DNA from: Rhabdochromatium marinum
Lineage (GTDB): Bacteria; Pseudomonadota; Gammaproteobacteria; Chromatiales; Chromatiaceae
NCBI RefSeq assembly: GCF_016583795.1
Contig: NZ_NRRS01000012.1
Location: 1 to 64,000, forward strand
Direction: 5' to 3'
Length of the DNA: 64,000 nucleotides
The notes below the pieces were generated by a model, which ran no database searches, was not told the origin of the DNA, and saw only the letters and a list, made by a program, of their open reading frames with translations. A program made the position numbers and the translations under genes. Within the stretch, counting starts at the first letter, position 1; each line of letters begins with the position of its first letter. Of the stretch, positions 42,481-53,368 are shown one piece after another.

Positions 42481-43161
42481 ATGGGACAGAAAGTACATCC
42501 GATCGGAATCCGCCTCGGCATTGTCAAGGATTGGACTTCCAAATGGTATGCCAGCTCCAAGGATTATCCTGAGCTGCTTAACAAAGATTTAGAGGTGCGG
42601 GCCTTCCTAAAGAAGCGCCTGGCCAACGCCTCCGTCAGTCGTATTCAGATTGACCGTCCGGCGAAAAATGCGCATATCACTGTGCATACCGCACGCCCTG
42701 GTGTCGTCATCGGCAAGAAGGGTGAGGATATTGACAAGTTGCGCGGTGTCGTCTCGGCCATGATGGGCATTCCGGTGCACATCAGCATTGAAGAAATCCG
42801 CAAGCCGGAACTGGATGCGCAGCTGGTGGCTGAAGGCATTGCCCAGCAGCTTGAGCGTCGCATCATGTTTCGTCGGGCGATGAAGCGCGCGGTGCAGAAC
42901 TCCATGCGCGTTGGGGCTGAGGGTATCCGGGTCAACATTGCCGGGCGCCTGAACGGTGCGGAAATCGCGCGCTCTGAATGGTATCGCGAAGGCCGTGTGC
43001 CCTTGCATACCTTGAGAGCCGATATTGATTATGGCTTTGCGGAAGCTAAGACCACCTACGGTATTTTGGGCGTGAAGACCTGGATCTTCCGGGGTGAAGT
43101 CTTTGGTGATCGCATTGAGGAGCCAAAACCGGAAAAGCGCTCACGGGCGAGAAAGGGCTGA
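42481..43161 (+). CDS. rpsC: 30S ribosomal protein S3
   Basis: S3 lies at the mRNA entry tunnel and contributes to helicase activity there. The 226-residue product has the N-terminal [14 protein letters not shown], the KH domain with [15 protein letters not shown] and the C-terminal domain with [13 protein letters not shown]. It starts 66 bp after rplV and ends 3 bp before rplP. Confidence 0.98.
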   Translation: MGQKVHPIGIRLGIVKDWTSKWYASSKDYPELLNKDLEVRAFLKKRLANASVSRIQIDRPAKNAHITVHTARPGVVIGKKGEDIDKLRGVVSAMMGIPVHISIEEIRKPELDAQLVAEGIAQQLERRIMFRRAMKRAVQNSMRVGAEGIRVNIAGRLNGAEIARSEWYREGRVPLHTLRADIDYGFAEAKTTYGILGVKTWIFRGEVFGDRIEEPKPEKRSRARKG

Positions 43162-43164
43162 GCC

Positions 43165-43578
43165 ATGCTGCAACCGAAACGGACCAAATTCAGAAAGCAA
43201 CACAAGGGCCGCAATCGCGGTCTGGCCCAGAGCGGCAATCAGGTCAGCTTCGGCGACTTCGGCTTGAAAGCCGTTGGGCGCGGGCGTCTGACTGCACGGC
43301 AGATCGAAGCAGCACGCCGGGCCATTACGCGTCGCGTCAAACGTGGCGGTAAACTGTGGATTCGTGTCTTTCCCGACAAGCCAATTTCCAAAAAACCACT
43401 GGAAGTTCGCATGGGTAAAGGCAAGGGTAACGTTGAGTACTGGGTCGCCTTGATACAGCCGGGTCGCATGCTCTACGAGATTGAGGGCGTCCCCGAAGAA
43501 CTCGCGCGCGAAGCCTTTCACCTCGCCGCTGCGAAGTTGCCGATCCAGACCAGATTCGAAAAACGCACGGTACTCTAG
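43165..43578 (+). CDS. rplP: 50S ribosomal protein L16
   Basis: L16 helps place the A-site tRNA. The 137-residue product begins [20 protein letters not shown] and includes [19 protein letters not shown] and [14 protein letters not shown]. It lies 3 bp after rpsC and 2 bp before rpmC. Confidence 0.97.
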   Translation: MLQPKRTKFRKQHKGRNRGLAQSGNQVSFGDFGLKAVGRGRLTARQIEAARRAITRRVKRGGKLWIRVFPDKPISKKPLEVRMGKGKGNVEYWVALIQPGRMLYEIEGVPEELAREAFHLAAAKLPIQTRFEKRTVL

Positions 43579-43580
43579 AG

Positions 43581-43814
43581 ATGAAGGCGAACGAACTCCG
43601 ACAGCAGTCGGCTGATGATCTGCAACGGCACTTGATTGAATTGCGCAGAGAGCAGTTTAACCTGCGCATGCAGCAGGGAACGGGGCAGTTGGCGCGGCCG
43701 TCGCGGATGCGGGAAGTGCGGCGCGATATCGCCCGTGTGAAGACCATCATGACAGAAATGACGGCTAAACCCGCGACGGGCAGCAGCTTATCGGCAGTAG
43801 GATCTACCAAATGA
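43581..43814 (+). CDS. rpmC: 50S ribosomal protein L29
   Basis: L29 is a two-helix protein at the tunnel exit. The 77-residue product has [15 protein letters not shown] and [16 protein letters not shown]; it is some 10-14 residues longer than E. coli L29, with an Ala/Ser-rich C-terminal tail. It overlaps rpsQ by 4 bp. Confidence 0.95.
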   Translation: MKANELRQQSADDLQRHLIELRREQFNLRMQQGTGQLARPSRMREVRRDIARVKTIMTEMTAKPATGSSLSAVGSTK

Positions 43815-44095
43815 GCGACGAGACAACGACTCAACCCGGAGAAAATCCGGCGTCAAACCGCACCGTGACTGGGCGTGTGCTGAGTTCGGCGATGCAAAAG
43901 ACCATCACGGTGATGATCGAGCGTCGGGTAAAACATCCAATTTACGGTAAATTTTTGCGCCGCTCGACAAAAATTCATGCGCACGACGAAGACAATCAGT
44001 GCAATCCCGGTGATTGGGTGCGGGTTGAGTTGTGTCGTCCGCTGTCCAAGACCAAAAGCTGGCGCCTGGTTGAAATTCTGGAGCGGGCGCGCTGA
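43811..44095 (+). CDS. rpsQ: 30S ribosomal protein S17
   Basis: S17 binds the 5' domain of 16S rRNA. The 94-residue product has [20 protein letters not shown] and the [15 protein letters not shown] loop; an extra ~10-residue N-terminus rich in Thr and Asn precedes the usual start. The start overlaps rpmC (ATGA). Confidence 0.96.
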   Translation: MSDETTTQPGENPASNRTVTGRVLSSAMQKTITVMIERRVKHPIYGKFLRRSTKIHAHDEDNQCNPGDWVRVELCRPLSKTKSWRLVEILERAR

Positions 44096-44175
44096 GTTTT
44101 CGCATTGGCGCGTACTAACGGGAGACTCCCGAAGGTCGCGAGATCGAGCACACACATTCGGTAGGGAATAACAAC

Positions 44176-44544
44176 ATGATTCAGATGCAAACTCGATTGG
44201 GCGTCGCCGATAACAGCGGTGCGCGTGAGGTGCAATGCATCAAAGTGCTCGGCGGTTCGCATCGTCGTTATGCCGGGATTGGGGATGTCATCAAGGTGAC
44301 AGTCAAGGATGCGATTCCGCGTGGTAAGGTGAAGAAGGGTGATGTCTTTAGTGCTGTCGTAGTTCGCACTCGCAAGGGCGTGCGGCGCGCGGATGGCTCC
44401 CTGATTCGCTTCGACGGCAATGCCGCCGTTCTGCTGAATAACCAGCTTCAGCCGATCGGCACCCGTATCTTCGGACCCGTCACGCGCGAGTTGCGCGGCG
44501 ACCGCTTTATGAAAATTATTTCGCTTGCGCCTGAGGTGCTTTGA
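44176..44544 (+). CDS. rplN: 50S ribosomal protein L14
   Basis: L14 contacts the 30S subunit (bridge B8) and is the docking site of the silencing factor RsfS. The 122-residue product begins [19 protein letters not shown] and is full length. It opens the spc part of the cluster, 80 bp after rpsQ. Confidence 0.97.
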   Translation: MIQMQTRLGVADNSGAREVQCIKVLGGSHRRYAGIGDVIKVTVKDAIPRGKVKKGDVFSAVVVRTRKGVRRADGSLIRFDGNAAVLLNNQLQPIGTRIFGPVTRELRGDRFMKIISLAPEVL

Positions 44545-44624
44545 CCTGAACTCCGTGTCGGCGATGCGCCTGAACGGTAGTGACAGCTACGGTGGCGACA
44601 GCTTTAGCGATTTGGAAACGAATT

Positions 44625-44942
44625 ATGCGCAAAATCAAAACAGGAGATGACGTCATCGTCCTCGCTGGTAAGGATCGGGGTAAACGCGGGACTGTGTTAA
44701 GCGTACCTGATAATGACCATGTGGTGGTGGAAAACATCAACATGGCCAAAAAACACCAGAGAGAAAACCCGCAACGTGGAATCGAAGGTGGCATCGTTCC
44801 AAAGGAAATGCCAATGGCCATCTCTAATGTCGGGCTCTTTAATCCGGCCAAGGGACGCGCGGACCGCGTGGGCTTCAAGGTGCTCGAAGACGGCCGCAAG
44901 GTGCGGGTATTCAAGTCCGACGGCGAAGTCGTCGATGTCTGA
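44625..44942 (+). CDS. rplX: 50S ribosomal protein L24
   Basis: L24 starts 50S assembly. The 105-residue product is taken from ATG 44625 ([20 protein letters not shown]), which matches family N-termini; the longer frame from 44580 adds residues unlike the family. The KOW motif is in the first 30 residues. In E. coli the rplN-rplX leader region further down carries the S8 control site. Confidence 0.96.
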   Translation: MRKIKTGDDVIVLAGKDRGKRGTVLSVPDNDHVVVENINMAKKHQRENPQRGIEGGIVPKEMPMAISNVGLFNPAKGRADRVGFKVLEDGRKVRVFKSDGEVVDV

Positions 44943-44968
44943 GCGGGGTCAGCAGCAGGTTTGGCACA

Positions 44969-45508
44969 ATGGCTAGATTACAACAGCTCTATAAAGAACA
45001 ACTCGTCGGTGAGTTGCAGCAGCGCTTCAAGTTTCCGAGCGTGATGCAGGTGCCGAAAATTGAAAAGATCACCCTGAACATGGGGGTCGGTGAAGCGGTC
45101 GCGGATAAAAAAGTCATGGACTTTGCCGTGGCAGATATGACGCGCATTGCGGCGCAAAAGCCGGTGGTGACCAAGGCACGCAAGTCGGTGGCCGGCTTTA
45201 AGATTCGCGATGGCTGGCCGGTTGGCTGCAAGGTGACCCTGCGTCGGGAGCGCATGTACGAATTTCTGGATCGGCTGATCAATATCGCCATCCCGCGTAT
45301 TCGCGATTTTCGCGGCATGAGTCCCAAAGCCTTTGATGGCCGCGGCAACTATTCGCTGGGTGTGCGCGAGCAGATTATTTTCCCTGAGATCGATTATGAT
45401 CGCATTGATGCCCTGCGCGGCCTCGATATCGTGATTACCACCTCGGCGAAAAACGACGAGGAAGGGCGAGCCTTGCTTGAAGCTTTCAAATTTCCGTTCC
45501 GAACCTAG
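44969..45508 (+). CDS. rplE: 50S ribosomal protein L5
   Basis: L5 binds 5S rRNA and contacts P-site tRNA and S13. The 179-residue product has [16 protein letters not shown], the loop [20 protein letters not shown] and the C-terminal [17 protein letters not shown]. It is 26 bp after rplX. Confidence 0.97.
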   Translation: MARLQQLYKEQLVGELQQRFKFPSVMQVPKIEKITLNMGVGEAVADKKVMDFAVADMTRIAAQKPVVTKARKSVAGFKIRDGWPVGCKVTLRRERMYEFLDRLINIAIPRIRDFRGMSPKAFDGRGNYSLGVREQIIFPEIDYDRIDALRGLDIVITTSAKNDEEGRALLEAFKFPFRT

Positions 45509-45517
45509 AGTGACATC

Positions 45518-45823
45518 ATGGCGAAAAAGAGCATGATTGAGCGTGATCGCAAACGCGATTCCATCGCCCAGCGGTATGCCGCCAAGCGAGCCGCGCTCAA
45601 AGCGACCATCAACAATCGCAGCGCTGAGCCGGAAGACGTGGATGCCGCGCTGCTTGCGTTGCAGAAACTGCCGCGTGACGCGAGTCCGACACGTCAGCAA
45701 CGCCGGTGCCGACTCACGGGTCGCCCGCACTCGGTCTATCGTAAATTCGGTCTCGGGCGCAATAAGCTGCGCGAGGCTGTGATGCGTGGAGATGTTCCCG
45801 GCGTCGTGAAAGCGAGCTGGTAA
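45518..45823 (+). CDS. rpsN: 30S ribosomal protein S14 (long, zinc-free form)
   Basis: S14 is a late-binding 30S head protein. This 101-residue product is the long form without the CxxC zinc motifs (it has one Cys, in [20 protein letters not shown]). It lies 9 bp after rplE. Confidence 0.97.
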   Translation: MAKKSMIERDRKRDSIAQRYAAKRAALKATINNRSAEPEDVDAALLALQKLPRDASPTRQQRRCRLTGRPHSVYRKFGLGRNKLREAVMRGDVPGVVKASW

Positions 45824-45916
45824 CCGCACATTATGAGCCCGCACCAGCGGGCCTGACAGGGTATCGCGCTGGACTCATGAATCACATGACTGGCGGCCTG
45901 ACCTGAGGAGCTTTTT

Positions 45917-46312
45917 ATGAGTATGTCTGATCCAATTGCGGATATGCTAACGCGTATCCGCAATGGCCAAATGCGCGGTAAGGTGACCATCACCATGCCC
46001 GCGTCCAAGCAGCGTATCGCCATTGCGGCTTTGCTGCAGGATGAAGGCTATATTAGCCAGCATTCAGTCACGGGCGAGGGCGCCCATCGCGAACTTGAGT
46101 TAAAGCTCAAATATTTTCGCGGCAAGCCCGTCATTGAGCTGATACAGCGCGTGTCGCGACCCGGCTTGCGTATTTACCGTGGCAAGGACGATCTGCCTCG
46201 GGTGCGTGGTGGTCTGGGCATTTCCATCGTTTCCACCTCCAAGGGCCTGATGACTGATCGGGCTGCGCGGAAGGCTGGGCATGGCGGTGAAATTCTGGCC
46301 ATGGTGGCCTAA
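45917..46312 (+). CDS. rpsH: 30S ribosomal protein S8
   Basis: S8 organises the 30S central domain and represses the spc operon in E. coli. The 131-residue product has [14 protein letters not shown] and the C-terminal [20 protein letters not shown]. It is 93 bp after rpsN, with a good AGGAG site. Confidence 0.97.
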   Translation: MSMSDPIADMLTRIRNGQMRGKVTITMPASKQRIAIAALLQDEGYISQHSVTGEGAHRELELKLKYFRGKPVIELIQRVSRPGLRIYRGKDDLPRVRGGLGISIVSTSKGLMTDRAARKAGHGGEILAMVA

Positions 46313-46357
46313 TCGCCTCGCTTCCATACCGGCTCAATAGTAGAAAGGATCAGTCAC

Positions 46358-46891
46358 ATGTCACGAATTGCAAAGTGGCCCGTCGCCTTGCCATCCGGCG
46401 TTAATGTCGATATCAAAGGTCAGGCGGTCACTGTTAAGGGTAGTAAAGGGACGCTCAGCTGGGACGTTCACCCGCTGGTTCAGGTCGAGCTGACCGATAA
46501 TGAGGTTCGCACCATCCCGACGTCCGAAGACAAGAAAGCTTGGGCGCTGGCAGGAACCACCCGGGCTTTGATCAATAATATGGTGGTGGGAGTCAGCAAC
46601 GGCTTCGAGCGTCGTCTGGCGCTGGTTGGCGTGGGCTACCGCGCGCAGGCCAAGGGTAAGACACTCAATCTTCAGCTCGGCTTCTCGCATCCGATCGATT
46701 TCCCGGTACCGGCGGGTATCGATATCGAAACTCCGTCCCCGACAGAAATTGTCGTGCGCGGCGCCGATAAGCAGCAGGTGGGTCAGGTTGCGGCCAAGAT
46801 TCGTCGCTATCGGCCGCCGGAGCCCTACAAGGGTAAGGGTGTGCGCTATTCCGATGAGAATGTGCTGCGCAAAGAAGCGAAGAAGAAATAG
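46358..46891 (+). CDS. rplF: 50S ribosomal protein L6
   Basis: L6 lies near the sarcin-ricin loop and factor-binding site. The 177-residue product has two related halves and the C-terminal signature PEPYKGKGVRYSDENV. It is 45 bp after rpsH. Confidence 0.97.
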   Translation: MSRIAKWPVALPSGVNVDIKGQAVTVKGSKGTLSWDVHPLVQVELTDNEVRTIPTSEDKKAWALAGTTRALINNMVVGVSNGFERRLALVGVGYRAQAKGKTLNLQLGFSHPIDFPVPAGIDIETPSPTEIVVRGADKQQVGQVAAKIRRYRPPEPYKGKGVRYSDENVLRKEAKKK

Positions 46892-46903
46892 GGGCCAGGG
46901 AAG

Positions 46904-47260
46904 ATGGATAAGAAACAGTCACGTCTGCGTCGAGCCATGCGCTCCCGCGCCAAGATCAGCGAGTTGCGGGTCTATCGGTTGTGCATTCATCGTTCGCCGC
47001 GGCACATGTACGCTCAGGTTATCGCTCCCAATGGTGGTCAGGTGGTTGCCTGCGCCTCAACGGTTGAAAAAACACTGCGCGAGAGTGCCGAGGGCTACTC
47101 AGGCAACACCAAGGCCGCCGCGCGTGTCGGGCAACTGATCGCTGAACGCGCCAAGGCCGCTGGTGTTGAGAAAGTGGCCTTTGATCGCTCCGGATTCAAG
47201 TACCACGGCCGTGTCAAGGCGCTGGCGGATGCCGCGCGCGAGAACGGGCTGCGGTTCTAA
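46904..47260 (+). CDS. rplR: 50S ribosomal protein L18
   Basis: L18 carries 5S rRNA into the 50S subunit with L5. The 118-residue product has RLRVYR-like [20 protein letters not shown] and the C-terminal [20 protein letters not shown]. It is 12 bp after rplF. Confidence 0.97.
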   Translation: MDKKQSRLRRAMRSRAKISELRVYRLCIHRSPRHMYAQVIAPNGGQVVACASTVEKTLRESAEGYSGNTKAAARVGQLIAERAKAAGVEKVAFDRSGFKYHGRVKALADAARENGLRF

Positions 47261-47299
47261 GCAATCGCGGATGAGCCTAATACATTCCAGGAAATACTG

Positions 47300-47806
47300 A
47301 TGGCGAGCTACAACCAAAAGCCGGAAGGCGACGAGTTTCTTGAGAAACTGATTTCCGTCAACCGGGTCGCAAAGGTCGTGAAAGGAGGCCGGGTCTTTGG
47401 CTTCGGCGCGCTGACTGTGGTCGGTGATGGCAAGGGTCGCGTGGGCTATGGCACGGGCAAGGCGCGCGAGGTGCCGGTGGCTATCCAGAAAGCCATGGAG
47501 TCTGCGCGCAAGAACATGGTCGAGATCAAGCTGAAGGGCACCACGCTCCAGTACCCGATGCTCGGTCATCATGGCGCGGCTCATGTGTTTATGCAGCCGG
47601 CTTCGGAAGGTACCGGCATCATTGCCGGTGGCGCGATGCGTGCGGTGTTCGAGGTGCTGGGGGTTCAGAACGTACTGGCTAAGTGCATTGGCAGTAACAA
47701 TCCAGTCAATGTCGTGCAGGCGACCATTAAGGGCCTCAAGGACATGACCGACGCGGAAACAGTTGCAGCCAAGCGCGGCAAGACGGTCGAAGAGATTCTG
47801 GGGTAA
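47300..47806 (+). CDS. rpsE: 30S ribosomal protein S5
   Basis: S5 takes part in decoding accuracy and mRNA unwinding. The 168-residue product has [20 protein letters not shown] and the conserved [18 protein letters not shown]. It is 39 bp after rplR and 3 bp before rpmD. Confidence 0.97.
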   Translation: MASYNQKPEGDEFLEKLISVNRVAKVVKGGRVFGFGALTVVGDGKGRVGYGTGKAREVPVAIQKAMESARKNMVEIKLKGTTLQYPMLGHHGAAHVFMQPASEGTGIIAGGAMRAVFEVLGVQNVLAKCIGSNNPVNVVQATIKGLKDMTDAETVAAKRGKTVEEILG

Positions 47807-47809
47807 GTC

Positions 47810-47995
47810 ATGTCCAAGAAGACAATGAAAGTCAAGCTAGTGCGCAGCATGCACGGGCGTTTGAAGCGCCACCAGGCCTGCGTGCGTGGCATGGGCATCC
47901 GTCGTATGCACCAGGTAGTTGAACTGGAGGATACGCCGGCGACCCGGGGTATGCTGAACCAAGTGGCCTATATGGTCCAGCTGGTTGAGGAATAA
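47810..47995 (+). CDS. rpmD: 50S ribosomal protein L30
   Basis: A 61-residue L30 ([40 protein letters not shown]), the standard bacterial short form. It sits 3 bp after rpsE and 4 bp before rplO. Confidence 0.96.
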   Translation: MSKKTMKVKLVRSMHGRLKRHQACVRGMGIRRMHQVVELEDTPATRGMLNQVAYMVQLVEE

Positions 47996-47999
47996 TCAA

Positions 48000-48428
48000 A
48001 TGCGTCTCAATGATTTACAGCCAAGCCGCACCGCCCGGGCCAAGCGGGTCGGGCGCGGGATCGGCAGTGGCTTGGGCAAGACCTGCGGTCGTGGCCACAA
48101 GGGCCAGAAGTCGCGCACGGGTGGCTTTCATAAGGTCGGCTTTGAAGGCGGTCAGATGCCGTTGCAGCGTCGCTTGCCCAAGGTGGGTTTTCGCTCGCGC
48201 AAAGCTCGGGTGTCGGATGAAATTCGCACCAGTGAGTTAAACCGTGTCGAGAGCGACACCATTGATCTCGCTGCACTGCGCGCCGCAGGCCTGATTAACC
48301 GCTCGGTGCGGCAGGTCAAGGTCGTGCTATCAGGGTCGGTCAACAAGTCCGTGCGGCTGAAAGGCTTGCCGGTAACCAAGGGTGCGCGGGCAGCGATTGA
48401 AGCGGCCGGCGGTTCCATTGAGGACTAG
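48000..48428 (+). CDS. rplO: 50S ribosomal protein L15
   Basis: L15 is a late-assembly 50S protein. The 142-residue product is taken from ATG 48000 ([20 protein letters not shown]); the frame from 47985 would overlap rpmD. The Gly/Arg-rich N-terminal tail ([20 protein letters not shown]) is typical. Confidence 0.97.
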   Translation: MRLNDLQPSRTARAKRVGRGIGSGLGKTCGRGHKGQKSRTGGFHKVGFEGGQMPLQRRLPKVGFRSRKARVSDEIRTSELNRVESDTIDLAALRAAGLINRSVRQVKVVLSGSVNKSVRLKGLPVTKGARAAIEAAGGSIED

Positions 48429-48507
48429 CGGCTGATTTCCTTGATTTAACGGATTCCACTGGGGTGCAGCTCAGTTGGGCACATTCTACTCAGAACGGGC
48501 ATAGGTA

Positions 48508-49857
48508 ATGGCGCGTAATAGCGGATCGGTCATGCAGACATTCGGCGGCATGGGGCGGCTCACCGAGTTGCGTCAGCGCCTGCTGTTTGTGCTTGGCGCT
48601 TTGCTGGTCTACCGCATCGGGACCTTCATTCCCGTCCCGGGGGTGAATCCCGAGGCGCTGGCGATTCTGTTTGATCAGAACCAAGGCTCGATTCTGGACA
48701 TGTTCAACATGTTCTCGGGAGGCGCCCTGCAGCGGGCCAGTATTCTGGCACTGGGCATCATGCCGTACATCTCGGCCAGCATCATCATGCAGCTGATGTC
48801 GGCGGTCATTCCGCAGCTGGAGCAGCTGAAGAAGGAAGGTGAATCCGGGCGACGCAAAATCACCCAGTACACCCGCTATGGCACTGTGGTGTTGGCGAGC
48901 TTTCAGGCCATTGGTATTTCCATTGCGCTTCAGGGGCAAACCGCCGGCGGTTCGGCCATTGTGGTGACTCAAGGCTATGGTTTTGTCTTTACTTCGGCGG
49001 TGTCGCTGGTGACAGGGACCATGTTCCTGATGTGGCTCGGCGAGCAAATCACCGAACGCGGCATTGGCAATGGCATTTCGCTGATCATTTTCGCCGGTAT
49101 CGTCGCCGGCTTGCCGGCTGCCGTGGGTGGCACGCTGGAGCTGGTGCGCACCGGTGAGATGAATGCCCTGGCCGTGCTGGCACTCTTTGGCTTGGCGTTG
49201 CTGGTAACGGCCTTTGTGGTCTTTGTGGAACGTGGTCAGCGACGAATTACCGTGAACTACGCCCGACGTCAGCAGGGGCGCAAGATGACTGCGGCGCAGA
49301 GCACCCATTTGCCACTGAAACTCAACATGGCCGGCGTGATTCCACCGATTTTTGCTTCCAGCATCATCCTGTTTCCAGGGACGCTGGGGCAGTGGTTTGG
49401 CCAGTCAGAAAATTTTCGCTGGGTTGCAGATATCACCAGCAAGCTGTCCCCTGGTGAGCCGATCTATGTATTGGCGTACTCAGCCGCGATCATTTTCTTC
49501 TGTTTCTTTTACACCGCGCTGGTATTCAATGCCAAGGATACGGCTGACAACCTGAAGCGCTCCGGAGCCTTTATCCCCGGGATTCGCCCGGGTGAACAGA
49601 CCGCACGCTACATTGACAGTGTCATGACGCGTCTGACAGCTGCCGGTGCGCTTTACATTACAGCGGTCTGTCTGCTGCCGGAGTTCCTGATTGTCGGTTG
49701 GAATGTACCTTTCTACTTTGGTGGAACCTCGTTGCTGATCGTTGTGGTGGTGGTGATGGATTTCATGGCGCAGGTGCAGGCACATCTGATGTCGCACCAG
49801 TACGAAGGCTTAATGAAGAAAGCCAACCTGAAAGCGCCTGGGGGCATGATGCGCTGA
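48508..49857 (+). CDS. secY: preprotein translocase subunit SecY
   Basis: SecY is the ten-helix protein-conducting channel of the inner membrane. The 449-residue product has the N-terminal [20 protein letters not shown], the plug/TM2 region [20 protein letters not shown], and the ribosome/SecA-binding cytoplasmic loops with [20 protein letters not shown]. It is 79 bp after rplO, within the spc operon. Confidence 0.98.
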   Translation: MARNSGSVMQTFGGMGRLTELRQRLLFVLGALLVYRIGTFIPVPGVNPEALAILFDQNQGSILDMFNMFSGGALQRASILALGIMPYISASIIMQLMSAVIPQLEQLKKEGESGRRKITQYTRYGTVVLASFQAIGISIALQGQTAGGSAIVVTQGYGFVFTSAVSLVTGTMFLMWLGEQITERGIGNGISLIIFAGIVAGLPAAVGGTLELVRTGEMNALAVLALFGLALLVTAFVVFVERGQRRITVNYARRQQGRKMTAAQSTHLPLKLNMAGVIPPIFASSIILFPGTLGQWFGQSENFRWVADITSKLSPGEPIYVLAYSAAIIFFCFFYTALVFNAKDTADNLKRSGAFIPGIRPGEQTARYIDSVMTRLTAAGALYITAVCLLPEFLIVGWNVPFYFGGTSLLIVVVVVMDFMAQVQAHLMSHQYEGLMKKANLKAPGGMMR

Positions 49858-49899
49858 GGTGCGGATGTCTTTCTACGATGTATTGAAGTGGAGATAACG

Positions 49900-50013
49900 A
49901 TGAAAGTGCGTGCTTCGGTGAAGAAAATTTGCCGTCATTGCAAGATGATCAAGCGCAACGGAACGGTGCGCGTGATCTGTAAGGACCCGCGCCACAAACA
50001 GCGGCAAGGGTAG
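49900..50013 (+). CDS. rpmJ: 50S ribosomal protein L36
   Basis: A 37-residue protein, [20 protein letters not shown] then [17 protein letters not shown]. It is the zinc-binding form, with Cys11, Cys14, Cys27 and His32 as ligands. A GGAG site lies before the ATG. It stands 42 bp after secY, the usual place. Confidence 0.97.
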   Translation: MKVRASVKKICRHCKMIKRNGTVRVICKDPRHKQRQG

Positions 50014-50226
50014 AGCGCCCGGCTGGGGCAGGATGACATTGACGGATCAGGAATACCTTGGTATTCTGGTTCGTTTGCTGTCCGGTGAGTGGATCACAAA
50101 GCCGGCGGACGTTCGGATTGAGCCACCGACCGAATAATTACTTTGAATCGCTTACGCGTCAGGCTGTGTAGCAGTCGTGTTGTGTAGCATAAGCGTAGCA
50201 CAAGATTTTTAAGGAGCTGAACGCCC

Positions 50227-50583
50227 ATGGCCCGTATTGCCGGTGTCAACATCCCTGATCGGAAGCACGCGGTAATCGCGTTGAGATCGATTTACGGCAT
50301 TGGACCGACCCTGTCGTCAAAGATCTGCGCGGCCGCGAAGGTTCCCGAGCAAGCCAAAATTCAGAGTTTGACCGAAGAAGAAGTCGAGCGTCTGCGTGGT
50401 GAAGTCGCCAAATACTCGGTCGAAGGTGATCTTCGCCGGGAAATCTCAATGAACATCAAACGCCTGATGGATCTCGGGTGTAACCGGGGGATTCGCCATC
50501 GGCGCGGTTTGCCGTTGCGCGGACAGCGCACGCGCACCAATGCCCGCACGCGCAAGGGGCCACGTCGGCCGATTAAGCGCTGA
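50227..50583 (+). CDS. rpsM: 30S ribosomal protein S13
   Basis: S13 contacts P-site tRNA and forms bridges to the 50S. The 118-residue product begins [20 protein letters not shown] and ends with the basic tail [11 protein letters not shown] 213-bp leader precedes it, with a small hairpin at 50050-50067 and the ribosome site AAGGAGC; in E. coli the S4-repressed alpha operon leader occupies this place. Confidence 0.97.
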   Translation: MARIAGVNIPDRKHAVIALRSIYGIGPTLSSKICAAAKVPEQAKIQSLTEEEVERLRGEVAKYSVEGDLRREISMNIKRLMDLGCNRGIRHRRGLPLRGQRTRTNARTRKGPRRPIKR

Positions 50584-50686
50584 TTTCGTGCCAACCACGA
50601 GATCGGCTTGCACGGGATTAGCTTGCAACATCAAGTCACCGTGCGGCGGGAATGAATCAATTCATTGCGCTCTGGCCGTTTCGCCG

Positions 50687-50710
50687 GAGTCCCTAATGCG
50701 TTAGGGGCTC
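50687..50710 (+). promoter_or_regulatory. 10-bp hairpin in the long rpsM-rpsK gap
   Basis: GAGTCCCTAA (50687-50696) pairs with TTAGGGGCTC (50701-50710) throughout (one T-G) with loop TGCG, a stable UNCG-like tetraloop. No T-run follows. It lies in a 195-bp gap inside the alpha operon; the function is unknown but it could be an internal control or processing site. Confidence 0.55.
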
Positions 50711-50778
50711 TCAAGCTGTTTGGGTTCGGTTGACAGAGTCACTTTTTATGTTCGGATTATCGCGAGTATTGCACGCCA

Positions 50779-51165
50779 ATGGCTAAGCAGGTACGCACCA
50801 AAAAGAAAGTTAAGAAGCAGGTGGCGGATGGCATCGCGCATGTCCATGCCTCCTTCAACAACACGATCATTACCATTACTGATCGCCAGGGCAATGCTCT
50901 GACCTGGGCCACCTCCGGGGGGTCAGGTTTTCGCGGATCACGCAAGAGCACGCCCTTCGCGGCCCAGGTTGCGGCCAGTCGTGCCGGGCAGGCGGCCAAG
51001 GAGTTTGGCATCAAGAACCTTGATGTCAATGTTAAGGGTCCCGGGCCAGGGCGTGAATCCGCCGTGCGGGCGCTGAACAGCGCGGGCTTTAAGGTGACTA
51101 GCATCACCGATGTGACGCCCATTCCGCACAACGGTTGTCGTCCGCCCAAGAAACGGCGTGTCTGA
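50779..51165 (+). CDS. rpsK: 30S ribosomal protein S11
   Basis: S11 is a platform protein near the mRNA exit. The 128-residue product has [20 protein letters not shown] and the C-terminal [18 protein letters not shown]. It follows an unusually long 195-bp gap after rpsM and is 17 bp before rpsD. Confidence 0.97.
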   Translation: MAKQVRTKKKVKKQVADGIAHVHASFNNTIITITDRQGNALTWATSGGSGFRGSRKSTPFAAQVAASRAGQAAKEFGIKNLDVNVKGPGPGRESAVRALNSAGFKVTSITDVTPIPHNGCRPPKKRRV

Positions 51166-51182
51166 AGAGGAAGGTTAGCACC

Positions 51183-51803
51183 ATGGCTAGGTATACCGGA
51201 CCAACTTGTAAACTGGCGCGTCGCGAAGGCACCGATCTCGGCCTCAAGAGCCGGACGCGTCCGCTGGATCAGAAATGCAATCTGGAGAAGATGCCAGGGC
51301 AGGCGGCAGATCGCCGGCGGCGCCTGTCGGACTACGGTTTGCAGTTGCGTGAGAAGCAGAAAGTGCGCCGCATTTATGGCGTGATGGAACGCCAGTTCCG
51401 CAATTACTATAAGACAGCGGCACGCATTAAAGGCGCGACCGGCGAAAATCTGTTGCAGTTGCTGGAGCAGCGTCTTGACAATGTCGTCTATCGCATGGGG
51501 TTTGGCGCCACCCGCGCCGAAGCACGGCAGCTGGTGAGTCATAAGTCAGTGCTGGTGAATGGCCGCACAGTCAATATTCCGTCCTACCGCGTGAGCACTG
51601 AGGACGAGATTGAAATCCGCGAGAAGGCTAAGCAGCAGGTGCGCGTTCAAAGCGCCCTGGCATTGGCCGAGGGCGCCGGTCTCCCGGATTGGGTCGAAGT
51701 CGATACCAAGGGATTCAAAGGCGTTTTTAAGCGGATTCCGGAACGTGCGGACTTGCCGGCGGATATCAACGAATCTTTGATCGTTGAGCTGTACTCAAAG
51801 TAA
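51183..51803 (+). CDS. rpsD: 30S ribosomal protein S4
   Basis: S4 starts 30S assembly and represses the alpha operon in E. coli. The 206-residue product from ATG 51183 begins [20 protein letters not shown]; upstream in-frame starts would overlap rpsK. The S4 RNA-binding domain ([20 protein letters not shown]) is present. Confidence 0.97.
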   Translation: MARYTGPTCKLARREGTDLGLKSRTRPLDQKCNLEKMPGQAADRRRRLSDYGLQLREKQKVRRIYGVMERQFRNYYKTAARIKGATGENLLQLLEQRLDNVVYRMGFGATRAEARQLVSHKSVLVNGRTVNIPSYRVSTEDEIEIREKAKQQVRVQSALALAEGAGLPDWVEVDTKGFKGVFKRIPERADLPADINESLIVELYSK

Positions 51804-51826
51804 CGCACTGACGAAGAGGCTATTTC

Positions 51827-52840
51827 ATGTCCGATGTTGCCAGTGGATTCCTGAAACCGCGCATCGTCACCGTCGACGCGGTTGAAGGCGGCCGGCGTCG
51901 CGCAAAAGTTTCTCTTGAGCCGCTTGAGCGAGGCTTCGGCCATACGCTCGGTAATGCGCTGCGGCGCATCCTGCTGTCGTCTATGGACGGCTATGCGGTT
52001 ACGGAGGTCGAGATTCAAGGCATTTTGCATGAGTATTCGACCATCGAAGGCGTGCAAGAGGATGTGCTGGAGATTCTGCTCAACCTAAAACAATTGGCTG
52101 TGTCGCTGCAAGGGCGCGATGAGGCGACCTTTACGCTGCGCAAGACCGGGCCTGGCTCGGTGACCGCCGCTGATATCGAACTGGATCACAGCGCCGAGCT
52201 GGCCAATCCGGAGCTCGAGATTGCGCATCTGACCGATGATACCGAGCTGAGCATGACGCTGACAGTGCGGCGCGGACGCGGTTACGAGCCCGCCAGCGTG
52301 CGCGAGGTCGAAGGTGGAGAAAGCCGCCCGCTGGGCAGTTTGCCGCTGGATGCCTCCTTCAGCCCGGTGGTACGTGTCGCCATTGAAGTGCAGGCCGCAC
52401 GTGTCGAGCAGCGCACCGATTTGGATCGGCTGGTGATCGACATTGAGACCAATGGCACCATTGAGCCGAAGGCGGCGATTGAGCGTGCGGCACAGATTCT
52501 GCATGATCAGTTGTCCTTCTTTGTCGAGCTTGAGGACTCCGGCGTCAGCGATGACAGCGAGCAGGAGATGGCCGAAGAGGTCGGCATTGATCCCATGCTG
52601 GTGCGCCCGGTCGATGAGCTGGAACTGACGGTTCGCTCAGCGAATTGCCTGAAGGCGGAGAATATCTACCTGATCGGTGATCTGATCCAGCGTACCGAGG
52701 TTGAGCTGTTGAAAACGCCCAATTTGGGCAAGAAGTCCCTGACCGAGATCAAGGACGTGCTGGCTACCCGTGGCTTATCCCTTGGCATGCGCCTGGAGCG
52801 CTGGCCGCCGGATAATGTTGAAGAATTGATGGTTAAGTAA
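51827..52840 (+). CDS. rpoA: DNA-directed RNA polymerase subunit alpha
   Basis: Alpha dimerises to start polymerase assembly. The 337-residue product has the N-terminal assembly domain ([20 protein letters not shown]), a linker, and the C-terminal domain that binds UP elements and activators ([20 protein letters not shown], then [19 protein letters not shown]) with the DNA-contacting Arg in place. It lies 23 bp after rpsD and 23 bp before rplQ. Confidence 0.98.
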   Translation: MSDVASGFLKPRIVTVDAVEGGRRRAKVSLEPLERGFGHTLGNALRRILLSSMDGYAVTEVEIQGILHEYSTIEGVQEDVLEILLNLKQLAVSLQGRDEATFTLRKTGPGSVTAADIELDHSAELANPELEIAHLTDDTELSMTLTVRRGRGYEPASVREVEGGESRPLGSLPLDASFSPVVRVAIEVQAARVEQRTDLDRLVIDIETNGTIEPKAAIERAAQILHDQLSFFVELEDSGVSDDSEQEMAEEVGIDPMLVRPVDELELTVRSANCLKAENIYLIGDLIQRTEVELLKTPNLGKKSLTEIKDVLATRGLSLGMRLERWPPDNVEELMVK

Positions 52841-52863
52841 GGCGAGTTGTCGAGGTTTGGACC

Positions 52864-53247
52864 ATGCGTCATCGCAAAGCAGGAAGGAAACTCAATCGGA
52901 GCAGTGCTCATCGCCATGCGATGTTCCGCAATATGGCAAGCTCGCTGTTCCAGCATGAACTGATTAAAACAACCTTGCCCAAGGCAAAAGAGCTGCGGCG
53001 TGTGGCCGAGCCGCTGATTACCTTGGCCAAGCAGGACAGTGTGCATGCCCGGCGTCTGGCGTTCGCGCGGTTGCGCGACAAGGCCATGGTTGCCAAGCTT
53101 TTCACCGAGCTGGGACCGCGCTACGAGAGCCGGCCCGGTGGCTATCTGCGCATCATTAAATGTGGCTATCGTACCGGCGACGCAGCCCCCATGGCCTATG
53201 TCGAACTGGTGGATCGCCCGGTGCCGGATGAGGCTGAGGCGGCGTGA
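52864..53247 (+). CDS. rplQ: 50S ribosomal protein L17
   Basis: L17 lies near the tunnel exit. The 127-residue product begins [20 protein letters not shown] and is full length. It is the last gene of the ribosomal block; a clear terminator follows at 53339. Confidence 0.97.
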   Translation: MRHRKAGRKLNRSSAHRHAMFRNMASSLFQHELIKTTLPKAKELRRVAEPLITLAKQDSVHARRLAFARLRDKAMVAKLFTELGPRYESRPGGYLRIIKCGYRTGDAAPMAYVELVDRPVPDEAEAA

Positions 53248-53338
53248 GCCCGACGGCTGATTGATTTCAAAGCCGCACGAGCATGAGCGCATGGGCTGGG
53301 TTACAGTCACTCAGACGTGTTCGACCAGGATCGTGACA

Positions 53339-53363
53339 GCCGGGCCCTAAGCCCGGCTTTTTT
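53339..53363 (+). terminator. rho-independent terminator after rplQ
   Basis: GCCGGGC (53339-53345) pairs perfectly with GCCCGGC (53351-53357), with loop CCTAA and six T residues. It ends the alpha operon 5 bp before the next start codon. Confidence 0.92.
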
Positions 53364-53368
53364 GTGTC

